The notes under the pieces were generated by a model that was not told the origin of the DNA, ran no database searches, and worked only from the letters and a program-made list of their open reading frames with translations. This document shows, piece by piece, positions 1 through 7,923 of a DNA stretch of 64,000 bases. Position numbers and translations under genes: made by a program. Origin of the DNA: Lachnospiraceae bacterium (GTDB lineage Bacteria > Bacillota > Clostridia > Lachnospirales > Lachnospiraceae); NCBI GenBank assembly GCA_029067085.1, contig JAIEFE010000013.1:62001-126000 (forward strand). Direction: 5' to 3'. Position 1 is the stretch's first letter; every line of letters starts with the position of its first letter.

Positions 1-2
1 TT

Positions 3-554
3 AGTCCTATGACTGTGGAAAGCATTTCAAATAAATTTAACTGTTCAAAGCAAGAAATGCAAAGAGCATTGGACGAATTAATGGTAGGCGAAAAAGTTAA
101 AAAAATTACACCGGAAAATTCAAATACTGGCAGAGTTTATTATACTGTAAGAGGTGAAAAAACAGCTATATCCGATGAAAACGAGAAAACAAATTTAGAT
201 AACGGAGAGACAAGGGAAAAAGCAGTAGTTGATCAAGCAATAGTAAATGCAAAAGACTATTATGAAGAATTAACAGACAATTATAAAGATTTAACAGTAA
301 AGATAGAAGGGATTGATAAAAATGTAAATGGCATTTATGTAAATATAATATCGATGATGGCTATATTTGTTGCAATATTTGCTTTAATAACGGTAAACGC
401 AAATATAGTTTTTACTTTAACAGAGGAAAATGCAAAAAATGTGTTTGATGGTATTATTGCAATTAATATATTTGTCGTAATATGCATTCTTGTATTATTA
501 ATTGGTGTTAGATTATTTATTATAAACCCTTTATTGAAGAAGAAGCAAAGATAA
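3..554 (+). CDS. Winged-helix/two-TM membrane protein, 5' truncated by window edge
   Basis: The N-terminal stretch reads like helices 2-3 and the wing of a winged-helix DNA-binding domain (TVESISNKF, then KQEMQRALDELM, then VKKI and VYYTV). An acidic linker follows, then two hydrophobic segments at about residues 112-132 and 147-170 of the visible part. The frame is open to the left edge, and the ATG at 9 falls where a first helix would be expected before it, so the true start is probably upstream. It would be a membrane-tethered DNA-binding or peptide-sensing protein, but no family is recognised. The codons are AT-rich compared with the sucrose and pot loci. A strong hairpin follows at 761-791. 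The gene call is fairly safe; function is unknown. Confidence 0.6.
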   Translation, partial: SPMTVESISNKFNCSKQEMQRALDELMVGEKVKKITPENSNTGRVYYTVRGEKTAISDENEKTNLDNGETREKAVVDQAIVNAKDYYEELTDNYKDLTVKIEGIDKNVNGIYVNIISMMAIFVAIFALITVNANIVFTLTEENAKNVFDGIIAINIFVVICILVLLIGVRLFIINPLLKKKQR

Positions 555-832
555 ATAAAGATGTTTAGAGGAAGAACTCTGGCGGCAATGAATAAGAATG
601 TGTATTTATAAGTGGCTAATAGTAGCTAAAAATGGTTTTTTGTCACACACAAGTAGCACACAAATAGCCCATAAGACCCAGAAAATAGAGCATTACTGTT
701 TCTATTGAGGAAGCTGCTAAGGCTGGCAAATTCTAAGAAACAGCATAAAATAAGTATGGAAAAGCCCGCAAATTTAACGTTTGCGGGCTTTCTTACGCGC
801 TGAAAGGAAAAGGTGCAAAGAAATAGTGGATA
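555..832. other. Intergenic tail with possible decayed coding sequence
   Basis: This 278-bp stretch has no sustained reading frame. Around 690-735 one frame reads SITVSIEEAAKAGKF and then stops, which resembles the end of a protein, but stops lie just upstream. It may be the remnant of a deleted gene. Only the terminator at its right end is well supported. Confidence 0.25.
761..791. terminator. Bidirectional rho-independent terminator
   Basis: A perfect 12-bp stem (aaagcccgcaaa at 761-772 and its complement at 780-791) encloses a 7-nt loop, with A/T at both ends. It separates the plus-strand edge gene from the minus-strand K+ channel and can serve both. Confidence 0.85.
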
Positions 833-1534
833 TTATTTACCATCAATCTCTTCTTGATATCCTGATATTATGATACCAGAAGGGAGAGCAACAACAGCGA
901 TACCTAAAAAAGATGAGATCATACTAATGATTCTACCTATATCAGAGATAGGGTATATGTCTCCGTAACCAACAGTTGTCAGAGAAACAGTAGCCCAGTA
1001 AATTGCTCGAAAAAAATTACCGAAAGTATCAGGCTCAATCTGAAAGACAATTAAAGCAGTGATAAATATATATGATAGCGCAAGCAAGCCGACGGTGACC
1101 AAAGCATCTTTCTTTTTAGATAACACATTTATAATGATCTGGATATTCTTTGAATATCTCACAAACTTAAAAACGCGAAAAGTCTTAAATAAGCGAAAAA
1201 CACGGAATACTTTAAGCGCATAGCTCAAGCCGGTTACAGATGGCAAAATTGCAAGCAAATCTATAATTGCCATAGGGCGAAAAGGATAAGTAATGAAAGA
1301 AATAACGCCATGTTTGGCTGATGAATAATCAGCCGTCAAAAGCCGAAGAAAATAGTCTATGATAAATATAAGAACCGTTATTCTATCAAGTAAAAACAAA
1401 ACAGGAGTCTGGTCAATAAAGCATAAGGGGATTATGCTTGCGATTATGGAAAGCATGATAAAAAAATCATAAATTTTACTTACTTTATCATCGCTTTCAG
1501 CTTTTTCTATGATTTCAAAAATTCTTTTGCGCAT
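833..1534 (-). CDS. Voltage-gated potassium channel (ion transport protein family)
   Basis: This is a 233-residue six-transmembrane channel. S1-S3 lie at about residues 22-100. An S4-like segment at about 104-126 carries Arg/Lys at roughly every third position (LKVFRVFRLFKTFRVFKF). S5 is near 145-165, the selectivity filter TVGYGD at 187-192, and S6 at about 200-225. The filter is the K+-selective consensus and the charged S4 suggests voltage gating, as in KvAP-like channels. There is no cytoplasmic RCK or cyclic-nucleotide domain. The ATG directly follows the stop of the upstream GGDEF-EAL gene with no intervening base, so the two should be co-transcribed and probably translationally coupled. 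Family call is firm; the gating stimulus is not visible. Confidence 0.92.
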   Translation of the reverse strand: MRKRIFEIIEKAESDDKVSKIYDFFIMLSIIASIIPLCFIDQTPVLFLLDRITVLIFIIDYFLRLLTADYSSAKHGVISFITYPFRPMAIIDLLAILPSVTGLSYALKVFRVFRLFKTFRVFKFVRYSKNIQIIINVLSKKKDALVTVGLLALSYIFITALIVFQIEPDTFGNFFRAIYWATVSLTTVGYGDIYPISDIGRIISMISSFLGIAVVALPSGIIISGYQEEIDGK

Positions 1535-3172
1535 TTAACCTTGCTCGCTCATGATCATCCGTTCAAACTCGTCGGCAGGAACAGGCTTGGAGTATAAATA
1601 ACCCTGAAGAAAAGAAACACCTATGCTGCGGATGATATCTTGAATTTCCTTCGTCTCTATTCCTTCCGCTACGGTCTGAATCGAGAGCTGGCGGCACATA
1701 TTAACTACATTTTCGATAATGGCCATGTCCGTCATATTTCCCTCGCGGACCAGACCGCGCACAAATTTCTGGTCAATTTTCAGGACATCCATGCTGACGT
1801 CGTGCAGTAGCCCAAAGGAAGCATATTCCGTTCCGAAATCGTCCATCGCGATCTTAAAACCGAGTTTTTGAAGCTTGTCGAATTGGTTGGATAGCATTTT
1901 CGTGTCATCAGCATTGCAGCTCTCCGTAAGCTCTACCATGACAAGACGCGGATCCACCTGCAATTCCTGGGCTTTTGCAATCAGCTTGTCAATAAATTCT
2001 CCGTCCATGAGCTGAAGATAGGAGACATTGAAACTGACACTTATGTCATTATATCTCTTCTGCCACATGGCGGCATGGCGTAAGGCTTCCTCCATGACCC
2101 AGTAGCCGACCTCGCGGATCTCGCCGCTGTCTTCCAGGATCTTGATGAATTCATAGGGGGTGGCATCTTGTATTTCGGGCGTTTTCCAGCGAAGTAAGGA
2201 TTCACATTCCACGATCTTTTTGGTTTTTGCATCCAGTATGGGCTGGAAGTACAGCGTAAAGCCTTCAAAGTTGTTATGTATGCTCTTGGTCAGCGCTTCG
2301 TGGAGCCGGCTTGTGCGAAGATGCCGCTGTGAGATTTTTTCGGAAAATTCGGCGATCCATCCCTGTTTTTGCTCTTTGGCATATTCCAGTGAATGCTCCA
2401 GATTGCTCATCAGTGTATTGAAATCTGTCCCGTCTTCCGGATAGGATACAAGACCCGCAGAGACGGAAAAGCTTTTGAGACCTCTGATATTCATGCAATC
2501 TTTGTTTATGTTTTCAAAAAGCTTACGCAACGCATCTTTAGAGCCATCAGGGGACAGAATAACAAATTCATCCCCCTGAAAACGGTAAACTCTGTCGTTT
2601 TTTCCGGCAAAGCGAGTGAGGCAATCGGCCAATGCTACCAGCACTTTATTGCCGTAGAGGAAACCGTTTGTGTTGTTGATCTTTCGGAATGCATTGATGC
2701 CGAGAAGAAGGATGGAGCCGTTTCCTGTGGAAAAATCGTATTTCTGCATTTCATAACTCGTCAAAAGATGTGTGAGCGGGTCATATTTATTCTGATTGTC
2801 AAGCCGTGTCATGATTCCCGCAAAGACCTTGGGCTGTCCATCAGTTCCTGTGATCACGCTTCCCTTGCATTCTAACCAAACATAGCTGCCATATTTGTTT
2901 TTTGCGCGATACTGACAGCTGTGACGACTGGATGCACCGGAAAAGACCGCTTCAATATCTTTGAGGTACGCAGCGCGGTCTTCGGGATGGATGTGTTCCA
3001 TCCATTTGGGACCGGCTTCTTCTATATATTCGCCTTCCAGATTAAAGTAGTCTACGGTGTTTTTTGACCATCTGGACAGATCTGACTGCATATCACACAC
3101 ATAAATATAAATATTGTCAGAAGCGTTTGCAAAGGATTCAAACAATTCGTTTTTTAAAATATCGTTTGCCAT
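1535..3172 (-). CDS. PAS-GGDEF-EAL protein, probable c-di-GMP phosphodiesterase
   Basis: A cytosolic signalling protein with a PAS domain (about 20-125), GGDEF (about 130-290) and EAL (about 300-545). The GGDEF motif is degenerate (RFQGDEF, first Gly replaced by Gln), suggesting weak or no cyclase activity. The EAL motif reads ESL but keeps its Glu, and the other landmarks are present: FNVS, VELTES, DDFGTEYASF, LKIDQKF, VAEGIET and QGYLYSKP, so hydrolysis of c-di-GMP to pGpG is likely. A TTG at 3178 lies only 3 nt from the AGGAG; the ATG at 3172 has better spacing and is preferred. A minus-strand -10-like TAAAAT lies at 3233-3238. The K+ channel gene follows without a gap. Confidence 0.9.
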   Translation of the reverse strand: MANDILKNELFESFANASDNIYIYVCDMQSDLSRWSKNTVDYFNLEGEYIEEAGPKWMEHIHPEDRAAYLKDIEAVFSGASSRHSCQYRAKNKYGSYVWLECKGSVITGTDGQPKVFAGIMTRLDNQNKYDPLTHLLTSYEMQKYDFSTGNGSILLLGINAFRKINNTNGFLYGNKVLVALADCLTRFAGKNDRVYRFQGDEFVILSPDGSKDALRKLFENINKDCMNIRGLKSFSVSAGLVSYPEDGTDFNTLMSNLEHSLEYAKEQKQGWIAEFSEKISQRHLRTSRLHEALTKSIHNNFEGFTLYFQPILDAKTKKIVECESLLRWKTPEIQDATPYEFIKILEDSGEIREVGYWVMEEALRHAAMWQKRYNDISVSFNVSYLQLMDGEFIDKLIAKAQELQVDPRLVMVELTESCNADDTKMLSNQFDKLQKLGFKIAMDDFGTEYASFGLLHDVSMDVLKIDQKFVRGLVREGNMTDMAIIENVVNMCRQLSIQTVAEGIETKEIQDIIRSIGVSFLQGYLYSKPVPADEFERMIMSEQG

Positions 3173-3292
3173 ATGCAAGGACTCCTTTCAGCGGAAGTGT
3201 TAAAGATCAAGTATTTTGGATTTAATGCTATCATTTTACCATAATTTAAGTAAAAAGAAAATATAGTAAAAATCCAAAGACTGAAAACGATG

Positions 3293-3889
3293 CTACTCGT
3301 AGCTGCATCCCTCCAGGAAAGCGGTGAGCATTTCTTCCAGATTTTCATCGTATGTCTCCCGGCATGTCAGCTCTATGCACACAGCACAGTTTTCAAAGTC
3401 TCCGAAAGCCGATACGCCGTGTGAGTAGGGATTCTCTTTGTTGGTAAAACGGTAGGCGAGCAGGGTATAGGACTGCCCGTTACAGGAGATTGTTTTTTCA
3501 TCGGACACTTCATAGTTCGCCTGCCCGGCATCAAGCCAGCTGTTCTTATTATCCTCTGCAGCTTCGGTGGTCTTGCATTCTGCCAAAAGTAAATAGAGTT
3601 GGGCATCGTAAAGGTTCACGGTGTCGCCGTCGCTGTTTTCATATTCTTCGGAATTTCCCGCTCTCCATGAGGCATAATACAGGCCGTCCGAGGCTAAGGT
3701 GTCCTTGTGATCCAGCAGAGTCAGACGGTTGTCCGTATTGTGCACAGTCAGATGGCGGCCAATAGTGACATATTCGGAATCTTCGATTGTCTCGGCGCTG
3801 TCCATAAGACCGGAAGGCGAGGCTGTACACCCGGTCAGCGTCAGTGTCAATGAAAATCCCAGAATAAGAAAAAATCTTTTCGTCTTCAT
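3293..3889 (-). CDS. Hypothetical lipoprotein
   Basis: A 198-residue protein with a lipoprotein signal peptide: positive start MKTKRF, hydrophobic core, and lipobox LTGC with Cys at about residue 21. The mature part is acidic and likely anchored on the outer face of the membrane. No family is recognised. It contains several Cys (CKTTE, SCNGQ, CAVC, CRET, CSYE) that could form disulfides after export. It starts about 25 bp after the preceding membrane-protein gene, suggesting one transcription unit with that gene and perhaps the LacI gene. About 115 bp separate it from the GGDEF-EAL gene downstream. Confidence 0.75.
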   Translation of the reverse strand: MKTKRFFLILGFSLTLTLTGCTASPSGLMDSAETIEDSEYVTIGRHLTVHNTDNRLTLLDHKDTLASDGLYYASWRAGNSEEYENSDGDTVNLYDAQLYLLLAECKTTEAAEDNKNSWLDAGQANYEVSDEKTISCNGQSYTLLAYRFTNKENPYSHGVSAFGDFENCAVCIELTCRETYDENLEEMLTAFLEGCSYE

Positions 3890-3914
3890 AATGAGTTCTT
3901 CCCCAATCTATCGG

Positions 3915-4670
3915 TTATTCATGTTTCGAACTGTTGTATAAGAGATGCCATAAAGAGTCGCAGGCTTCTCTGTTATCTGTCGTCTTGTCGTTGTAGAAAC
4001 AGCGCCGGCCCAGATAGAGCCCTGATACAAGGTCCTGATTGCTGCCGGTTATTTCCTGTCCTGCTGCCCATAATGTGTAGTAACCCAGATCAGCAGACAA
4101 AAGGAGCGGGCAGTCTGCCCAGGGTATAATTTTGCTTTCTACATTGTAGTCCGCATTGTCGGGACAGCTGCCGTCCGACTCTGCCAGGATCTGAAATTCC
4201 CGCTGAAAACTTTGAGGATCCTCCAGTAGAAAAAGATAGCTCTCGCAGGAAGAGATATCAGCGACCAGGGTGATCTCGGAGGCGTACTGGTAGTAGGTGG
4301 CTTCGGCATTCTCATCGTTGGAATTGCCCGTGTATTGATTCACCTGAACGATAACTTTACCGTCCCGGTTAAAATCCTCAATGAGCGAGGTAAATAATTG
4401 TTCCAATGCGGTCACGGTGTCTTCGGGAAGCGCATGCGTTCCCACATACGCGATCTGCAGATCGGGCGATTTGGTAAAAAGCCCCAGAGAACTGCCTATG
4501 AGATGAATCAGTGCAAGTGACAGGATAACACCGATGATCACATACCATTTATAATAATACCACCAGTTCTTTCGCTTCTGCAATCTTGTCATTTGGTCGG
4601 GGCTGCTTGCCTCAATCAGTTCTGCCAAACCGTCTGCATGATTTTGTTCGTCAAGATTTCCAATACGCAT
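3915..4670 (-). CDS. Hypothetical single-pass membrane protein
   Basis: About 250 residues. The N-terminal part is cytoplasmic and hydrophilic, followed by a KRKNWWYYYKWY basic-aromatic border and one transmembrane helix at about residues 45-67. The remaining ~185 residues would lie outside the cell. No catalytic motif or family is recognised. Two in-frame ATGs exist (4676 and 4670); the second has better spacing from GGGAG. The gene lies 28-34 bp after the LacI stop and about 25 bp before the lipoprotein start, so the three may be co-transcribed. Whether the pair shares a function with the sucrose locus cannot be told from sequence. Confidence 0.7.
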   Translation of the reverse strand: MRIGNLDEQNHADGLAELIEASSPDQMTRLQKRKNWWYYYKWYVIIGVILSLALIHLIGSSLGLFTKSPDLQIAYVGTHALPEDTVTALEQLFTSLIEDFNRDGKVIVQVNQYTGNSNDENAEATYYQYASEITLVADISSCESYLFLLEDPQSFQREFQILAESDGSCPDNADYNVESKIIPWADCPLLLSADLGYYTLWAAGQEITGSNQDLVSGLYLGRRCFYNDKTTDNREACDSLWHLLYNSSKHE

Positions 4671-4704
4671 ATCCATTTTCTCCCGTTGACTGAAGTTTCT
4701 TGCC

Positions 4705-5712
4705 TTAATTCTGAGGCGGCTGTGTTTCCAGAGTGGTGCCGCCGTAGGCGTAGGATACGGGCAGACAGACCAGAGGTGGTTTCATATGCATATTTTCCCG
4801 CAGAAGCAGCTCCACGCACATCTCCGCAATCTCCGGCACCGGTTGTACGATGGTGGAACAGAGATAGTCCATGTTGCCAAAAGATTGTACGCCGTCAAAA
4901 CCGATGAGTTGTACATCCTCCGGGACTCGTTGGTGTAGTTTGTGAAGCATTTTTAGAATTAGGCAGGCAAGATAGTCTGTCACGCAGAAGATGCCGTCGA
5001 AACTCAGCTTTCCGTTGACAATGTGATCGGACAAAAAAGTCTCAAATTCTTCGAATGAATCCGCATCGTCTATTATTTTCATTTCGTAAGTCAGACCGCG
5101 GATCAGGCATCCGGTTTCAAAACCGGCTTTTCGTTTATTGGGTTCGTTAACCAGAGAGGAGCCGGTTCGCAGAAAGGCCACGTGTTTACAGCCCAGATCT
5201 GCCAGCTTCTCAGCGGCGAGCTGTCCGCCGGCAAAGTTGTCGCAGGCAACACAAGGAATACCCGGGCCCATGGAGCGGTCAATGGCGACAAAAGGAGTGT
5301 TTTCTTCTACGATCAGTTCGGGATTGTAGGTCAGACCGATAATCCCGTCTACCTTATTATTCTGCGCCATCAAGACATACTCCTGCTCCTGCCTGTGGTC
5401 AGAATCGGTGGCGCACAGCAACATGCGGTATTTTCGTTTTAACAGTGCAATATTGATATGGTGAGTGAGCGCAGCAAAAAAAGGGTTTATGGTATTGGGA
5501 ATCAAAAAGGCGACGGTATAAGTCCTGCTTGCCTTTAGTCCCTGGGCGTAGCTGTTGACCTGATAATCCAGTTTCCGGATAGCTTCCTCCACCCGGATTC
5601 GGTAGGAATCACCAACGGGCAGGCCGTTAACCACCTTGGATACCGTACCCAGAGCAACGCCGGCTTCTTTTGCAACATCCTTCATAGTCGGAGCAGAGTT
5701 TTCTTTTTTCAT
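4705..5712 (-). CDS. LacI-family transcriptional regulator of the sucrose/fructan locus
   Basis: A 335-residue LacI/GalR repressor. The N-terminal helix-turn-helix and hinge (TMKDVAKEAGVALGTVSKVVNG, then LKASRTYTVAFLIPN) span residues about 9-72. A periplasmic-binding-protein-like sugar-sensing domain makes up the rest (DGIIGL, FVAIDRS, VACDNFAGG, DGIFCVTDYLA, IGFDGVQ). It is divergent from the importer, GH32 and fructokinase genes, so it most likely represses that operon and itself, with a sugar such as sucrose or a phosphorylated derivative as inducer. Candidate operators with the LacI-type central CG lie in the shared intergenic region. Family call is firm; inducer is inferred from the neighbours. 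Confidence 0.9.
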   Translation of the reverse strand: MKKENSAPTMKDVAKEAGVALGTVSKVVNGLPVGDSYRIRVEEAIRKLDYQVNSYAQGLKASRTYTVAFLIPNTINPFFAALTHHINIALLKRKYRMLLCATDSDHRQEQEYVLMAQNNKVDGIIGLTYNPELIVEENTPFVAIDRSMGPGIPCVACDNFAGGQLAAEKLADLGCKHVAFLRTGSSLVNEPNKRKAGFETGCLIRGLTYEMKIIDDADSFEEFETFLSDHIVNGKLSFDGIFCVTDYLACLILKMLHKLHQRVPEDVQLIGFDGVQSFGNMDYLCSTIVQPVPEIAEMCVELLLRENMHMKPPLVCLPVSYAYGGTTLETQPPQN

Positions 5713-6043
5713 AGAGTATCTCCATTATTCGTGAAATTGCGTGAAATTTCATGAAACATGAATCAAAACTGTTTCTATTTATAATGTCATTATAAATATT
5801 ATGGTTCTATTTGTAAAGACAAAACAATATTGAAATGAAACGATTCATGTAATTGAGATGTATAAAACAGACAAAAATGTATAAATAAATTAGTGTAAAA
5901 TAACAGAAAATATAAAATATTACTATAAAAAGAAGCAAAAACTATTGACACAAAGAAAAGGGGAAGGTAAAGTAAAATCATTAGTAAAATAACGTTTCAC
6001 GATACGAGGCGTAAAAGTGTGAGAGAAGGAAAGGAGAAAGGTT
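5713..6043. promoter_or_regulatory. Divergent control region of lacI and the sugar operon
   Basis: A 331-bp AT-rich region between divergent starts. It holds three TGAAAY repeats phased exactly 10 bp apart at 5732, 5742 and 5752, including the palindrome TGAAATTTCA at 5742-5751. A LacI-type operator candidate, TGAAACGATTCA, lies at 5836-5847; its two halves match with one mismatch around a central CG. A plus-strand promoter TTGACA (5945-5950)-17 bp-TAAAGT (5968-5973) is followed by another half-site, CGTTTCA at 5993-5999, placed to block initiation. No gene is seen in it. Confidence 0.6.
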
Positions 6044-6988
6044 ATGAGTAGAAGCAAGGCGGTGGCCGCGGGTCCGGTGGGACGGCCGGAAGGCGGATCA
6101 CTAAAGAAACGAATGCGGGATAACTGGCAGTTATATGCGATGCTTTTGGTTCCGGTAGTATTGACGATCATATATAAGTACATACCCATGTACGGCATAC
6201 AGATCGCATTCAGGGATTACAAGGCCAGCCGGGGATTTATGGGGAGTGAATGGATCGGACTGGAGTGGTTCAGACGGTTCTTCGCTGCGCCGACCTTCGG
6301 CCGTATGATCAAGAATACGGTGCTGCTGAGCTTTTTCAGTCTGTTGTGGAGCTTCCCGATTCCGATCATTCTGGCCCTGATGTTGAATCAGATGCGGTTC
6401 CAGCGCTTCAAGAGAGTGACGCAGACAGTGCTCTACGCACCGCACTTTATCTCTACCATGGTCATCTGCGGTATGATCCGCATTTTCCTAAGTCCTTCGG
6501 GCGGTCTGATCAACCTGATCGCCGGGACTTCCATCGATTTCCTGACGGAATCTTCCGCCTTCCGAACGATTTACATCGCTTCCGGAATCTGGCAGGATGC
6601 AGGATGGGGCATCATCGTTTATATGGCGACTCTGGCCAATGTGGACACATCGCTTTATGAGGCGGCTAAAGTGGACGGCGCATCCCTCTTTCAGAGGATT
6701 CTTCACATTGATATTCCGGAGCTCACCTCGATCATGGTTCTGAATCTGATCATGAGCGCGGGCGGTCTTATGAACGTAGGATTTGAGAAGGTATGGCTGT
6801 TACAGACGGATCTGAACAAGGCGACCAGCGATGTAATCGCAGTTTACGTTTATCAACAGGGTATCGAAAACGCCAAGTACAGTTATTCCACGGCGGTGGG
6901 ACTATTTAATACGTTGATTAATATTATCTTGCTGATCGTGGTGAACAAGATAGCCGGCAAGATATCAGAAGACACGAGCTTTATATAG
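6044..6988 (+). CDS. Sugar ABC transporter permease, LplB type
   Basis: A 314-residue binding-protein-dependent permease with about six transmembrane helices. The family EAA loop reads EAAKVDGASLFQRILHIDIPEL at about residues 206-227, the site that contacts the ATPase. The start LYAMLLVPVVLTIIYKYIPMYGIQIAFRDYK is typical of the LplB/YtcP-like polysaccharide importers. It is first in the operon, with AAGGAGAAAGG before the ATG, and the partner permease follows after 10 bp. No ATPase gene is present here, which is usual for this group, since they share a distant MsmX-type ATPase. Substrate is inferred as sucrose or a short fructan from the hydrolase downstream. Confidence 0.93.
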   Translation: MSRSKAVAAGPVGRPEGGSLKKRMRDNWQLYAMLLVPVVLTIIYKYIPMYGIQIAFRDYKASRGFMGSEWIGLEWFRRFFAAPTFGRMIKNTVLLSFFSLLWSFPIPIILALMLNQMRFQRFKRVTQTVLYAPHFISTMVICGMIRIFLSPSGGLINLIAGTSIDFLTESSAFRTIYIASGIWQDAGWGIIVYMATLANVDTSLYEAAKVDGASLFQRILHIDIPELTSIMVLNLIMSAGGLMNVGFEKVWLLQTDLNKATSDVIAVYVYQQGIENAKYSYSTAVGLFNTLINIILLIVVNKIAGKISEDTSFI

Positions 6989-6998
6989 GAGGTGCAGC

Positions 6999-7907
6999 AT
7001 GAAAGCGAATACAAAATCCGGAAAGCTGACAGGACTTTCTGAAAAAAGCAGTGATATCATTCTGGTTGCGATCTGTGCGGTTATCCTGTTGATCGTTGCC
7101 TACCCGCTGTACTATGTGCTGATCGCATCCGTGTCAAATCCATACGACGTATATGCGGGCAAGACCTTCTTTCTTCCCAGTCAATTTACGCTGGATGGCT
7201 ATAAATCTGTATTTGCCGATCCGAGTATTCTGACAGGACTGATCAACAGCTTCAAGTACACGATTATCGGTACGGTATTTTCTGTGGTCGTACTTTACCT
7301 GGCGGCTTATCCTTTGAGCGTAAAGGATCTGCCGGGCAGGAAGTTTTTAAGTATCTTTTTTATCATCACCATGTACTTCGGCGGCGGTATGGTGCCTACC
7401 TATCTGGTTGTTAAGGAGACCGGCCTGATCAATAACATGTGGGCGCTTTTCCTGCCGGGTGGCGTTGCGGTGGGCAATATGATTATCGTGAGAAACTTCT
7501 TTGAGAACAGCATCCCGAAGGAAATGATCGAGGCTGCGAACATAGACGGCGCGTCCAAGTGGACCACATTTATCAGGATCGTAGTGCCGTTAAGCCGTTC
7601 CATCATGGCGGTTATGGTGGTGTTCAGTATGGTGGCATACTGGAACGATTGGTTCACGGCCATGATCTATCTGCCCTCTCCGAATAAGGCGCCCCTGCCT
7701 CTTGTGCTGCGAAATATCCTGATCAAGAGTTCTGCCAGTGCAAGTCAGGCGAGCACCATATCCGGCGGCTTCGCGGAACTGAATAAGATGACGGAGATGA
7801 TCAAGTTCTCGTCCATTATCATAGCGGCGCTGCCGATGCTGATCATCTACCCGTTCGTACAGAAATATTTTGAAAAAGGCTTTATGGCAGGCGCGGTGAA
7901 AGGCTGA
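6999..7907 (+). CDS. Sugar ABC transporter permease, LplC/YtcP type
   Basis: A 302-residue inner-membrane permease with six predicted helices. The EAA loop reads EAANIDGASKWTTFIRIVVPLS around residues 178-199. The segments YPLYYVLIASVSNP near the start and PFVQKYFEKGFMAGAVKG at the end are the hallmark of the LplC/YtcP subfamily. It would pair with the preceding LplB-type subunit to form the membrane channel. GGAGGTGC precedes the start, and the binding-protein gene begins 16 bp after the stop. Confidence 0.93.
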   Translation: MKANTKSGKLTGLSEKSSDIILVAICAVILLIVAYPLYYVLIASVSNPYDVYAGKTFFLPSQFTLDGYKSVFADPSILTGLINSFKYTIIGTVFSVVVLYLAAYPLSVKDLPGRKFLSIFFIITMYFGGGMVPTYLVVKETGLINNMWALFLPGGVAVGNMIIVRNFFENSIPKEMIEAANIDGASKWTTFIRIVVPLSRSIMAVMVVFSMVAYWNDWFTAMIYLPSPNKAPLPLVLRNILIKSSASASQASTISGGFAELNKMTEMIKFSSIIIAALPMLIIYPFVQKYFEKGFMAGAVKG

Positions 7908-7923
7908 CCGCAGAAAGGAAATC

